Below, piece after piece: positions 25,528 through 33,534 of a stretch of 40,851 nt of DNA. Under the pieces are notes generated by a model that was not told the DNA's origin, made no database searches, and was given only the letters and a program-made list of their open reading frames with translations. This DNA is from Streptomyces sp. WM6378 (GTDB taxonomy: Bacteria; Actinomycetota; Actinomycetes; Streptomycetales; Streptomycetaceae). The DNA lies in assembly GCF_001279695.1 (NCBI RefSeq), contig NZ_LGDD01000331.1, positions 1 to 40,851 on the forward strand. Direction: 5' to 3'. Numbering within the stretch: position 1 is the stretch's first letter; every line of letters begins with the position of its first letter. Made by a program: the position numbers and the translations under genes.

Positions 25528-26040
25528 ATGACGACCGACAACGCCACAGCGCCCGACAACGACTACGCCGCCTACATCGCCGGCCTCCCCCGCGTGCTCG
25601 CCGGCGCCGCCACGCTGTTCCTCGACGCCACGGGCCGGGTGCTGCTCGTCGAGCCCAACTACCGCGAGGGCTGGGCGCTGCCCGGCGGGACCGTGGAGTC
25701 CGACACCGACGAGACCCCGCGCGGGGCGGCCCGCCGCGAGACCCTCGAAGAGATCGGCCTCGACGTGCGGCCCGGCCGCCTGCTCGCGGTGGACTGGGTC
25801 CACGGCAAGGCGCGCCCGCCGATCGTCGCGTACGTCTACGACGGCGGGGTCCTCGACGAGGACCGCCTCAAGTCGATCCGGCTCCAGGAGGAGGAGCTCC
25901 TCTCCTGGCGCCTGGTCCCCCGCGAAGACCTCCCCACCCACCTGCCGGGCCCCCTGGGCCACCGCGTACTGGCCGCGCTGGACGTCCTGTTGGAAGGGCG
26001 GGGGACGGTGGAGCTGGAGAATGGACTTCGGGTGGGGTGA
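25528..26040 (+). CDS. NUDIX hydrolase
   Basis: 170 residues from ATG 25528. The Nudix box is GGTVESDTDETPRGAARRET followed by LEEIG: G-x7-E-x7-RE-x2-EE-x-G, two residues longer than the G-x5-E consensus in its first half. Catalytic glutamates of the RExxEExG core are present. The flanking strands (AGAATLFLDATGRVLLVEPN and LLAVDWVHG) fit the family. It would cleave a nucleoside-diphosphate-linked compound; the substrate cannot be told. A sirtuin gene follows 105 bases later, so an ADP-ribose-type substrate is possible but unsupported. The start is leaderless in appearance. Confidence 0.87.
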   Translation: MTTDNATAPDNDYAAYIAGLPRVLAGAATLFLDATGRVLLVEPNYREGWALPGGTVESDTDETPRGAARRETLEEIGLDVRPGRLLAVDWVHGKARPPIVAYVYDGGVLDEDRLKSIRLQEEELLSWRLVPREDLPTHLPGPLGHRVLAALDVLLEGRGTVELENGLRVG

Positions 26041-26132
26041 GCGGTGGGCGTACCCCGGGTGCGGAGCCCGGCTCCCCGCCGCGCCTGGAAGGGGCGGACC
26101 GAAATCCGTTCGCCCCCTTCCCCCACGCCCCC

Positions 26133-26138
26133 TACGCT
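26133..26138 (+). promoter_or_regulatory. -10 element of a probable leaderless promoter (sirtuin gene)
   Basis: TACGCT is followed by 6 bases and then ATG 26145. The upstream region is pyrimidine-rich with no Shine-Dalgarno sequence. Confidence 0.5.
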
Positions 26139-26144
26139 CCCCGC

Positions 26145-26885
26145 ATGAGCAAGCCACTCGTCGCGATTCTTTCCGGGGCCGGCATCTCCACCGATTCGGG
26201 GATCCCCGACTACCGCGGGCCGAACGGCCTGTGGCGGCGCGATCCCGAGGCCGAGAAGCTGGTGACGTACGACTTCTACATGGCCGATCCCGAGATCCGG
26301 CGCCGGTCCTGGCTGATGCGCCGCGACAGCCCCGCCCTGAGGGCCGAGCCGAACGCCGCGCACCGGGCGGTCGCCGAGTTCGAGAAGTCCGGTATGCCGG
26401 TGCGAATGATCACCCAGAACGTCGACGGACTGCAGCAGCGCGCGGGCTTCCCAGAGGGCAAGATCCTCGAACTCCACGGCACCGCACGGGCGGTGACCTG
26501 TACCCGCTGCCACGCACGGTCCTCGATGGACGAGGCGCTGGCGCGGGTGACGGCGGGCGAGGCTGATCCGCCGTGCACGGTCTGCGGGGGCATCCTGAAG
26601 TCGGCGACGGTCATGTTCGGCGAACGGCTCGACCCCGAGGTGCTCGCCCAGGCGATGGCGATCGCCAAGGCCTGCCAGATCTTCATCGCGGTCGGCACGA
26701 CCCTCCAGGTCCAGCCCGCGGCCTCGCTCGCGGGGATCGCGGCGGACGGGGGCGCCCGGCTGATCATCGTGAACGCCGATCCGACCCCGTACGACGCGCT
26801 CGCCGACGAGGTCGTACGCGAGCCGATCGGCACGGCGCTGCCCCAACTCCTGGTCGGGCTGGGAGAGTTGACGACACCGTCCTAG
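26145..26885 (+). CDS. Sir2-family NAD-dependent protein deacylase (sirtuin)
   Basis: 246 residues from ATG 26145. The family signature is complete: [19 protein letters not shown] (about 10-28) for [11 protein letters not shown] (90-97), catalytic H111 in [10 protein letters not shown], and four zinc cysteines C119, C122, C144 and C147. It removes acyl groups from lysines while cleaving NAD to nicotinamide and O-acyl-ADP-ribose. A macrodomain protein capable of handling that by-product is encoded about 7 kb away. It is shorter than some Streptomyces sirtuins and has no extension. The gene appears leaderless and converges on the alkylation-repair genes, overlapping the next stop by 4 bases (26882-26885). 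Confidence 0.94.
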   Translation: MSKPLVAILSGAGISTDSGIPDYRGPNGLWRRDPEAEKLVTYDFYMADPEIRRRSWLMRRDSPALRAEPNAAHRAVAEFEKSGMPVRMITQNVDGLQQRAGFPEGKILELHGTARAVTCTRCHARSSMDEALARVTAGEADPPCTVCGGILKSATVMFGERLDPEVLAQAMAIAKACQIFIAVGTTLQVQPAASLAGIAADGGARLIIVNADPTPYDALADEVVREPIGTALPQLLVGLGELTTPS

Positions 26886-27379
26886 AACAGCGCGTCCTCC
26901 GCCTCCCCCCGCTCGAACGCCAGCAGCCGCTGCTTGCGGTCGAGGCCGCCGCCGTAGCCGGTCAGGCTGCCGTTCGCGCCGATCACTCGGTGGCAGGGCA
27001 CGATGATGCCGACCGGGTTCTTGCCGTTGGCGAGGCCCACCGCGCGGGACGCGTTCGGGTTGCCGAGGGCTTCGGCCAGCTCGCCGTAGGAGCGGGTCTC
27101 GCCGTACGGGATCTGCTGGAGCTGGTGCCACACGCGCTGCTGGAACGGTGTGCCCTGAAGGTTCAAGTCCAGTTTGAATTCGGTCAGTTCGGCCGTGAAG
27201 TACGCGTCGAGTTGGCGGATGGCTTCCGGGAACGGGCCGTCTTCGTCCCGCTCGCCGAAGGTTTCCTGCGGGGGCCTGTGGCGCTGGCCCTCCATGTAGA
27301 GGTGGCTCAGGACTCCGTCGGTGGCCACCAGGGTGAGCGGGCCGTAGGGGCTGTCGATGACCGTGTGGGTGATGTGCAC
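26882..27379 (-). CDS. ogt: Methylated-DNA--[protein]-cysteine S-methyltransferase (MGMT)
   Basis: 165 residues from GTG 27377-27379, with GGGAG 8 bases upstream. The active-site motif PCHRVIG holds the acceptor cysteine C129, with H130 and R131 beside it. The preceding helix-turn-helix ([21 protein letters not shown]) binds the DNA minor groove, and [11 protein letters not shown] is the usual order. It is a suicide enzyme that takes O6-alkyl groups from guanine onto its own cysteine. It starts 12 bases after the Ada-AlkA stop on the same strand, so the two form an alkylation-repair unit. Confidence 0.95.
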   Translation of the reverse strand: MHITHTVIDSPYGPLTLVATDGVLSHLYMEGQRHRPPQETFGERDEDGPFPEAIRQLDAYFTAELTEFKLDLNLQGTPFQQRVWHQLQQIPYGETRSYGELAEALGNPNASRAVGLANGKNPVGIIVPCHRVIGANGSLTGYGGGLDRKQRLLAFERGEAEDALF

Positions 27380-27391
27380 GACTGAACTCCC

Positions 27392-28861
27392 TTATTCGGG
27401 AAGGTGGTTGATGGCGTGGTCTTCCGTCGCCCAGAGGTACTGGACGGCGTAGGCCCGCCAGGGTCGCCAGGCCGCGGCGCGCGCGGTGAGCGCGGCGGGG
27501 GTGGAGGGCAGGCCGAGGTTCTGGGCGGCGCGGCGCATGCCGAGGTCGGTGGGCAGGAAGGCGTCCGGGTCGCCAAGCGCCCGCATCGCGATCGCCTCGA
27601 CGGTCCAGGGGCCGAAGCCGGGCAGCTCCATGAGCTGGGCCCTGGCCCGGTCCCAGTCGCTGTCGATGCCGAGTTCGAGGGTGCCGTCGGCGAGCGCGGC
27701 GACCAGCGTGGTGAGGGTTGCGCGGCGGCTGCGCGGCAGGGCCAGCGTCTCCGGGTCGAGCCCCGCGAGCTGGGCGGGGGTCGGGAAGAGGTGGGTCAAG
27801 TCGCCCGTCGGGTCGTCGATGGCCCGGCCGTGTGCGACGACGAGCCGGGCGGCATGGGTGCGGGCGGCGGCCGTCGAGACCTGCTGGCCGAGCACCGCCC
27901 GGACCGCGAATTCCGGCGCGTCGACCGTACGCGGCACCCGGCGCCCCGGCGCCTTGTCGACCAGCGGCGCGAGCAGCGGATCGGCGCGCAGGCGGTCGTC
28001 CACGGCGACCGGATCGGCGTCCAGGTCGAGCATCCAGCGGCAGCGGCTGATCGCGATGGTGAGGTCGCGCAGATCGGTGAGGTGCAGCACGCATCCGATG
28101 TGCTCGGGCTGCGGGGTGAGCTCCGCGATGCCGTGCCCGTACGGGAGGGACAGCGTGCGGCGGAACGAACCGTCGCGCCACTCCTCCACGCCGGGCACGC
28201 CCGTCGCGGCGAGGTGGCCGAAGAGGTTGTCCGGGGTGAGCGGCGCGCGGAAGGGCAGCCGCAGGGTGATCGCGCCCGGCGTCTGGCGGGCGATGCCGCG
28301 TGCGGCGCGGGCCCGCAGCTCGGTCGGGGCCAGCGCGAACACCTCGCGGACGGTGTCGTTGAAGGTGCGGATCGAGGAGAACCCGGCGGCGAAGGCGACC
28401 TCCGCCATGGGCAGCGGGGTCGTCTCGATGAGCAGCCGCGCGGTCTGGGCGCGCTGGGCGCGGGCCAGGGCGAGAGGGCCCGCGCCCAGCTCGGCGAGCA
28501 GCTGGCGCTCGATCTGCCGGGCGCTGTAGCCGAGCCGGGCCGCGAGGCCGGGGACGCCCTCGCGGTCGACGACTCCGTCCCTGATGAGGCGCATGGCGCG
28601 GGCCACGGTGTCGGCGCGGGCGTTCCACTGGGGCGAGCCGGGCGTGGTGTCGGGGCGGCACCGCTTGCAGGCCCGGAACCCGGCCTGCTGGCAGGCGGCC
28701 GCGCTCGGGTAGAAGGTCATGTTCTCGACCTTCGGCGGCACGACCGGGCAGCTGGGCCGGCAGTAGATGCGGGTGGTCAGGACGGCCGTGAAGAACCAGC
28801 CGTCGAAGCGCGCGTCCTTGGACTGGACGGCGCGTACGCAGCGCTCGGTGTCGGTGTGCAT
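27392..28861 (-). CDS. alkA: Ada-AraC-AlkA fusion: methyl sensor, regulator and 3-methyladenine glycosylase
   Basis: 489 residues from ATG 28859-28861 (MHTDTERC). An in-frame ATG at 28885 would add 8 residues. The N-terminal Ada zinc domain has C34, C38, C65 and C68 in YCRPSC...CKRC; the first aligns with the methylphosphotriester-accepting Cys38 of E. coli Ada. An AraC-type helix-turn-helix follows (about 85-180; RNA-polymerase contact helices EVAFAAGFSSIRTFNDTV), then an AlkA-type domain with the helix-hairpin-helix LPGFGPWTVEAIAMRALGDP and catalytic aspartate region TDLGMRRA. The protein would sense methylated DNA, activate transcription, and excise alkylated bases. Adaptive-response wiring is inferred from the fusion, and ogt follows directly. 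Confidence 0.93.
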   Translation of the reverse strand: MHTDTERCVRAVQSKDARFDGWFFTAVLTTRIYCRPSCPVVPPKVENMTFYPSAAACQQAGFRACKRCRPDTTPGSPQWNARADTVARAMRLIRDGVVDREGVPGLAARLGYSARQIERQLLAELGAGPLALARAQRAQTARLLIETTPLPMAEVAFAAGFSSIRTFNDTVREVFALAPTELRARAARGIARQTPGAITLRLPFRAPLTPDNLFGHLAATGVPGVEEWRDGSFRRTLSLPYGHGIAELTPQPEHIGCVLHLTDLRDLTIAISRCRWMLDLDADPVAVDDRLRADPLLAPLVDKAPGRRVPRTVDAPEFAVRAVLGQQVSTAAARTHAARLVVAHGRAIDDPTGDLTHLFPTPAQLAGLDPETLALPRSRRATLTTLVAALADGTLELGIDSDWDRARAQLMELPGFGPWTVEAIAMRALGDPDAFLPTDLGMRRAAQNLGLPSTPAALTARAAAWRPWRAYAVQYLWATEDHAINHLPE

Positions 28862-28959
28862 CGGGGCGGGGGCGACGGGGGGCATGCGTCAAGCATCGGG
28901 CACGACCCCCCGCCCCGGCTGGCGAAAATCCGACATCGACCTTGCGGGGCCAGGGGCGG

Positions 28960-29817
28960 TCAGATGCGGTCGGCGGCGATCAGCAGATAGTGGAAGCTGC
29001 CTTCGCGGTACGCGGTCAGGAACGGGTCCTCGACGCCGGTGGCCAGGGAGGACTGGGCCCGCAGCTCCCAGTACGGGATCGCGTCGGCGGTGAGGTCGAC
29101 GACGTTGATCGGGACGAGACCGTTGGCGGCCATCGCCTTGAAGTACGCGCTGCGGGGGTGGATGTTGCAGGTGTAGTGCTCGTCGATGCGGCTGACCGCC
29201 TTGGAACGGCCGCCGGTGACGTCGTTGTAGCAGCCCGTAATGACGACGTAGCGGCCGCCGAAGGCCAGCTGGCGGGCGTGCTCGGAGAACAGCTCGAAGA
29301 GGTCCACGTACATGGTGGACTCGTTGTTCCAGATCCCCTGGAAGGCACCGGTCGGGAAGCCCGTGTCGAGCATGTTGCCGAAGTGGTAGCGCACCTTGTC
29401 GTCCACGCCGCGCTTGCGGGCCTGGCCGTTGGCGAAGTCGACCTGGGACTGGGAGATGGACACGCCGTCGACCTGGCAGCCGAAGCGTGCGTTGGCCATG
29501 ATGCTGGTGCCGCCCCGGCCGCATCCGGCGTCCAGGAGGCGCTGGTCGGGGGCTATCGGGCCGAGGTGGTCGAGGAGGACGTCGGCCTGGGCCGACTCCA
29601 GCCGGTGCAGTTCCTCGACGATGCGCGCGTCCCGGGTCTCCTGCGGGCCCTCCAGGACGGAGGGGTCGTAGTCGCCGAGCCCGTAGTGGTGGTGGTAGAG
29701 GCCGTCGACATCGCCCAGGCGCAGGTTGACCGGGTCCTGCTCGTTGTTCCAGTACTCCGCGACGGCCTTCTGGTAGGCGGTGCGCAGTACGCCTGCGGGG
29801 GCAGGGGTGGTGGTCAT
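28960..29817 (-). CDS. gpmt: Geranyl diphosphate 2-C-methyltransferase (2-MIB pathway)
   Basis: 285 residues from ATG 29815-29817, with AAGGAG 6-7 bases upstream. SAM motif I is LLDAGCGRGGTS (about 94-105). The N-terminal AYQKAVAEYWNNEQDPVNLR and DVDGLYHHHYGLGDYD belong to the sterol/GPP methyltransferase-like family, and EGSFHYLLIAADRI ends it. It methylates geranyl diphosphate at C2, giving 2-methyl-GPP for the neighbouring terpene cyclase, the route to the earthy odorant 2-methylisoborneol. It is the third gene of a leftward operon (shell, synthase, methyltransferase), 61 bases after the synthase stop. Confidence 0.95.
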   Translation of the reverse strand: MTTTPAPAGVLRTAYQKAVAEYWNNEQDPVNLRLGDVDGLYHHHYGLGDYDPSVLEGPQETRDARIVEELHRLESAQADVLLDHLGPIAPDQRLLDAGCGRGGTSIMANARFGCQVDGVSISQSQVDFANGQARKRGVDDKVRYHFGNMLDTGFPTGAFQGIWNNESTMYVDLFELFSEHARQLAFGGRYVVITGCYNDVTGGRSKAVSRIDEHYTCNIHPRSAYFKAMAANGLVPINVVDLTADAIPYWELRAQSSLATGVEDPFLTAYREGSFHYLLIAADRI

Positions 29818-29878
29818 GGGGGCTCCTTACTTGGGTGCGGGCATACCGCAGGGGTGGTGACGAGGCGGGAGGGCGGGC

Positions 29879-31072
29879 TCAGGCGTCGTTGTAGCGGAGG
29901 CTGCCGCTGTGCCATGCGCGGTTGCCGCCGAGCCAGGCCCACACCCCCGCGAGGAAGTGGCGCAGCTGGGGCGATCCGGTGACGGCGAGGGCCGCGGCCT
30001 CACTCTCGTAGGTGCGCACCAGCTCGTCGTGGATCTCCACGCTCCGCTCCACCGCCTCACCCGGCGAGCACCGCTCCTCCTCGGTGATCACGGTGGGCAG
30101 ATTGAACTCCACGCCCGAGGAGTGGTGTTCCTTGGTCATCGAATACAGGTCGTTGACGAGCGTGCCGGCCGTGCCGGCCATCGTCACGACGCGGCGGACC
30201 CGGGGATCGGCGTACTCGCGGGCCGCCAGCGGATGGCCGCTCAGCACGTCGACCAGGGCGATGCAGGGCAGGAAGCTGTTGATCTGACGGTGTGCCAGAT
30301 ATTCGCGGACGGTGGGCATGTGGCCCCGGGACCGCCAGGAGCCCTCCTGTCCGTAGCCGACGAAGAGGACGGCGACCTCGTGGCGGAGCCGGGCCAGTTG
30401 AGCGGGGTCCGCGTACCTGGCGAGGCCCTGGAGCGCCGAGCGCAGGGCGACCCGTACGGGGTCGGCGCCCATGTCCGCTTCCCACGCGGACGCGTAACGG
30501 GCCGGGAGGTGGGCGGGGTCGAGGGCCGCATGGGCGAGACCGAGCTGCGAGCCGAGGAGTTCGGGCCGGGACCCCATGGTCTCGTCGTCGCAGTAGTAGT
30601 CGTCCGTGGCCCACTCCGCCAGTGCGCACCGGGCCGCGGCGAGGAGCCGGTCCGGGTCGTCGGTGTCGGGGTGGGCCAGCATCATGAGGCGCCCGAAGTC
30701 CGCCGCGCGTACGCGGTCGAGCCGTCCGGCATAGAGCCCGACTTCTTCGGCCCAGGCCACCAGGCGGTCGTTCACCTCCTGGCCGAGCGCCGGGTCGTCC
30801 CGGATCGCGGGCGGGCAGTACAGCTCCGGGACACCGGCGCCCTGCCCTTGCGCCCTGCTCGCGGCCGGCTTTGCCGGCGCGATGCGGGCGGCGGAGGTGC
30901 CGAGTCCCGTCGGCCCGGTGGGTATCGCGGTGCCCGCCGGGCGCGGGGCGGTTCCCGGCAGCGCCTTCGGAGCGGCGGGGAGGGTTCCCCGGCGGTGGGT
31001 GAGGAGCGTGGCCACGAGCCGCGCCGTGTGGTGGCGGGCCGTGGGTGCGGTCATCCGGGACAGCTGTGACAC
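29879..31072 (-). CDS. 2-methylisoborneol synthase (class I terpene cyclase) with disordered N-terminal arm
   Basis: 397 residues from GTG 31070-31072, with GGAG about 10 bases upstream; ATG 31054 (residue 7) is an alternative without a site. Residues about 1-80 are Pro/Ala/Gly-rich and look disordered, with the phrase GPTGLGTSA at 53-61. The cyclase domain follows. Metal-binding motifs are the acidic cluster DDYYCDDE (157-164) and the NSE triad NDLYSMTKE (307-315), which hold three Mg2+ ions. It cyclises 2-methyl-GPP to 2-methylisoborneol. In other Streptomyces this enzyme is known to be packaged inside a Family 2B encapsulin, and the arm is the expected cargo-loading segment. It lies between the shell gene and the methyltransferase. 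Confidence 0.94.
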   Translation of the reverse strand: MSQLSRMTAPTARHHTARLVATLLTHRRGTLPAAPKALPGTAPRPAGTAIPTGPTGLGTSAARIAPAKPAASRAQGQGAGVPELYCPPAIRDDPALGQEVNDRLVAWAEEVGLYAGRLDRVRAADFGRLMMLAHPDTDDPDRLLAAARCALAEWATDDYYCDDETMGSRPELLGSQLGLAHAALDPAHLPARYASAWEADMGADPVRVALRSALQGLARYADPAQLARLRHEVAVLFVGYGQEGSWRSRGHMPTVREYLAHRQINSFLPCIALVDVLSGHPLAAREYADPRVRRVVTMAGTAGTLVNDLYSMTKEHHSSGVEFNLPTVITEEERCSPGEAVERSVEIHDELVRTYESEAAALAVTGSPQLRHFLAGVWAWLGGNRAWHSGSLRYNDA

Positions 31073-31099
31073 GGGTTCTGCTCTCCGTTCGCGCTGGTC

Positions 31100-31203
31100 G
31101 ACGTCTTCGTCAGGACGGCTGAGGCCCGTGTCGTGGCTGACGTCCGCGTCGGGACGGCCGACGCCTGCGTCATGGCTGACGTCCGCGTCAGGACGGGCTG
31201 TGG
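31100..31203. repeat. 39-bp imperfect tandem repeat between shell and synthase genes
   Basis: Units begin at 31100, 31139 and 31178, two complete copies and a partial third. They share GACGTCCGCGTCAGGACGG with a few changes. The third copy runs past the shell-gene stop (31188-31190) into its last codons. 39 bases equal 13 codons and the synthase frame stays open through the unit, but no start codon in frame was seen, so translation is unlikely. Confidence 0.6.
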
Positions 31204-32606
31204 AAGACCTCGACGTTTTCGAGGACGCCGAGTGCGTCGGGCACGAGAACCGCGGCCGAGTAGTAGGTGCTGACCAGATAGGAGATCAGGGCCTGGTCGT
31301 TGATGCCCATGAACCGCACGTTGAGGCCCGGCTCGTACTCGTCGGGGATCCCGGTCTGCCGCAGGCCGACCACGCCTTCCTCGGCCTCGCCCAGGCGCAT
31401 CGCGAGGATGGCGGAGGTCCCCTCGTCCGAGACGGGGATCTTGCCGCAGGGCAGGATCGGCACGCCCCGCCAGGCGGGCACCGGATGACCGCCCACCTCG
31501 GCGCTGTCGAACGAGAGGCCCCGCTTGTTGCATTCGCGGGCGAAGGCGGAGATGGCGCGGGGGTGCGCGAAGAAGGCCTTGGTGCCGCGCCGCATGCTCA
31601 GCAGCTCGTCCATGTCGTCCGGGGTGGGCGGGCCGGAGTGGGTGGAGATGCGCTGACTGTGGTCGGCGTTGTGCAGCAGCCCGAACTCGGGGTTGTTGAC
31701 CAGCTCCGATTCCTGGCGCTCGCGCAGCGCCTCGATGGTCAGCCGCAGTTGCTGCTCGACCTGGTCCATCGGGTCGTTGTAGAGGTCGGCGACCCGGCTG
31801 TGCACCCGCAGGATCGTCTGGGCCACGCTCAACTCGTATTCGCGGGGCGCCAGTTCGTAGTCGACGAAGGTTCCCGGAAGCACCGGCTCACCGGTGTGGC
31901 CGGAGGCGAGGGCTATGTTCGCCTCGCCCTTCTTGTTCTGCGGCCTCGCCTTTTCGTCCTGTCGCCGGCGGACGTGGGCCCGCAACCGCTCGTTGCGAAC
32001 TGCCACTTCCTCGTACGCGGCGCGGGGCAGCGCCAGCACGGTGCACGCCGTCATGGCGCGTGCCGTGAACTCCCACTCCCCCGGCTCCTCGGCCACCGCC
32101 TGCCCGCCGAAGAACCCGCCGTCGGACAGCACGCCGCGCCGGGTCTCCTCGCCGTACCGTCCGGTGCCGGCCTTCTCCACCTTGCCGTGCGCGATCAGGT
32201 AGACGTGGTCGACGGGCCCGCCCTGGTGGGCGATCACCTGACCGGGGCCGTACTGCTCCTGTCGGCAGCGCTCGGCGAGCGCGCGCAGCGCCTCCTCGTC
32301 CTCGAACCCACGCAGCAGCGGCAGTTCGCCCAGTTCCGCGGGGACGACCCTGACCGTGGTCCCCTCCTGGACGAAAGTGACCCGGCCGTCGCCGACCTCG
32401 TACACCAGGCGCCGGTTGACCCGGTACGCGCCACCCTTCACCTCCACCCAGGGCAGCATGCGCAGCAGCCACCGGGAGCTGACGCCCTGCATCTGCGGGA
32501 CGCTCTTGGTGGTGGTCGCCAGGTTCCGCGCGGCGGCGATCCCCAGGCTGAGCTGTGCCCGGCCCGTCGGCTGCTCGGGCTGTTGCCGGTACGCAGCGGT
32601 CGACAT
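31188..32606 (-). CDS. eshB: Family 2B encapsulin shell protein with cyclic-nucleotide-binding domain
   Basis: 472 residues from ATG 32604-32606, with AAGGGA about 6 bases upstream. The N-terminus ([20 protein letters not shown]) and the long C-terminal part (206-472; [31 protein letters not shown]) belong to the HK97-like encapsulin shell. A CAP/CRP-type nucleotide-binding domain is inserted at about 95-205 ([32 protein letters not shown]). The usual phosphate-contact RxA is not obvious ([10 protein letters not shown]), so binding of cAMP is uncertain. Older annotations call it a Crp-like regulator, but no DNA-binding domain is present. It probably forms a protein shell around the terpene cyclase encoded next. 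First gene of the operon. Confidence 0.9.
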   Translation of the reverse strand: MSTAAYRQQPEQPTGRAQLSLGIAAARNLATTTKSVPQMQGVSSRWLLRMLPWVEVKGGAYRVNRRLVYEVGDGRVTFVQEGTTVRVVPAELGELPLLRGFEDEEALRALAERCRQEQYGPGQVIAHQGGPVDHVYLIAHGKVEKAGTGRYGEETRRGVLSDGGFFGGQAVAEEPGEWEFTARAMTACTVLALPRAAYEEVAVRNERLRAHVRRRQDEKARPQNKKGEANIALASGHTGEPVLPGTFVDYELAPREYELSVAQTILRVHSRVADLYNDPMDQVEQQLRLTIEALRERQESELVNNPEFGLLHNADHSQRISTHSGPPTPDDMDELLSMRRGTKAFFAHPRAISAFARECNKRGLSFDSAEVGGHPVPAWRGVPILPCGKIPVSDEGTSAILAMRLGEAEEGVVGLRQTGIPDEYEPGLNVRFMGINDQALISYLVSTYYSAAVLVPDALGVLENVEVFHSPS

Positions 32607-32624
32607 CCTGGTCCCTTCGGTCGG

Positions 32625-32682
32625 GGCGCATGCGCCAAGAAGGAGCCATCAGAATCACCCGATCGGGTGGCGAGAGGCTCCT
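32625..32682 (-). promoter_or_regulatory. Structured 5' leader of the 2-MIB operon
   Basis: A palindrome GGCGCATGCGCC (32625-32636) lies 18 bases upstream of the shell-gene start. Beyond it AGGAGCC (32641-32647) pairs with GGCTCCT (32676-32682), and the interior holds CACCCGATCGGGTG (32656-32669), a perfect 14-bp palindrome. This nested structure is on the leader mRNA and may regulate the operon; no known family was recognised. Confidence 0.4.
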
Positions 32683-32715
32683 GCCGGGCAAGTGAACCAG
32701 CGGGTAATGATGTTG

Positions 32716-32741
32716 GTCGACACGACTGCCGACATGTCGAC
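32716..32741. promoter_or_regulatory. Inverted repeat in the 2-MIB promoter region
   Basis: GTCGACA (32716-32722) and TGTCGAC (32735-32741) form a perfect 7-bp inverted repeat 12 bases apart, about 110 bases upstream of the shell gene. It is a candidate operator. The rest of 32742-33006 shows no gene and nothing further I recognise. Confidence 0.45.
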
Positions 32742-33006
32742 GTATTTACGCCACGGGTGCGACGCGGTCGCTTCGGCCCGTCTCGGCATCCCGCGACCGG
32801 TCAGCGGCGATCAACTCGACCGGGATAGCTCGACATACGGTGCTTTGATCAAGCCGATTCATGGCGACACCACGGCAGCAGGCGCCACAAATGCGGTCAG
32901 CGAGGTGGCTGATAACACGCGGTCAAGATCATGTCTCGGGGTGGCACCGCACCACGGAAGCGGGCAGCGGTCCGGCCGCCCGGAGGCGGGTTCGACGGCT
33001 GCGCCC

Positions 33007-33534
33007 TCAGTCGCCCAGGACCTGGGCGAACGCCTGGTACGCGGGCTCGTCGAACAGCACGAAACGGATCTCCCGCAGCGGAGCGCCGCCGTGCTCGCGA
33101 GCCACTCGGATCGCGATCCCCGCCCCGCTGTCGATCGGCCAGCCGAAGATGCCGGTCGAGATCGCCGGGAAGGCGATGGTCGCGGCGCCCAGCTCCCTCG
33201 CGAGCTTGAGGGACTGCTCGTAGCAGGAAGCGAGCAACGCCGTGCGGTCCTCGTCCTTCGACCAGACCGGGCCCACCGTGTGGATCACATGGCCGGCGTG
33301 CAGCCGCCCGGCCGTCGTGGCTACCGCCTGTCCCGTTGCCAGGCCCCTGCCGTACTTCGAAGCCCGCAGCTTGCGGCAGTCCTCCAGGATGGCGGGGCCC
33401 CCGCGCCGGTGGATCGCGCCGTCGACCCCGCCGCCTCCGAGCAGCGAGGAATTCGCGGCGTTGACGATGATGTCCACGGTCTGCTCCGTGATGTCGCCGC
33501 GTACGAGGACGATCTCCGCCCGGGTCGATGTCAT
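33007..33534 (-). CDS. Macrodomain protein (MacroD-type ADP-ribose / O-acetyl-ADP-ribose deacetylase)
   Basis: 175 residues; ATG 33532-33534 overlaps the upstream oxidoreductase stop (ATGA). The macrodomain signature is at 25-42 ([18 protein letters not shown]), with [10 protein letters not shown], and the substrate-contact loop [13 protein letters not shown] near residues 120-132. MacroD-type proteins remove ADP-ribose from acidic residues or deacetylate O-acetyl-ADP-ribose, the by-product of sirtuin action. Translational coupling to the FAD oxidoreductase is odd because no pathway connects them. A sirtuin lies about 7 kb away, but in a separate unit. Confidence 0.92.
   Translation of the reverse strand: MTSTRAEIVLVRGDITEQTVDIIVNAANSSLLGGGGVDGAIHRRGGPAILEDCRKLRASKYGRGLATGQAVATTAGRLHAGHVIHTVGPVWSKDEDRTALLASCYEQSLKLARELGAATIAFPAISTGIFGWPIDSGAGIAIRVAREHGGAPLREIRFVLFDEPAYQAFAQVLGD

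Noticed and set aside
26041..26144. Weak hairpin and pyrimidine-rich stretch before the sirtuin gene
   Set aside because: The stem is only about 5 bp; the region is better explained by a leaderless promoter.
28886..28959. Possible terminator or small gene between the Ada-AlkA gene and the 2-MIB operon
   Set aside because: The 74 bases are G+C-rich with no good stem or frame.
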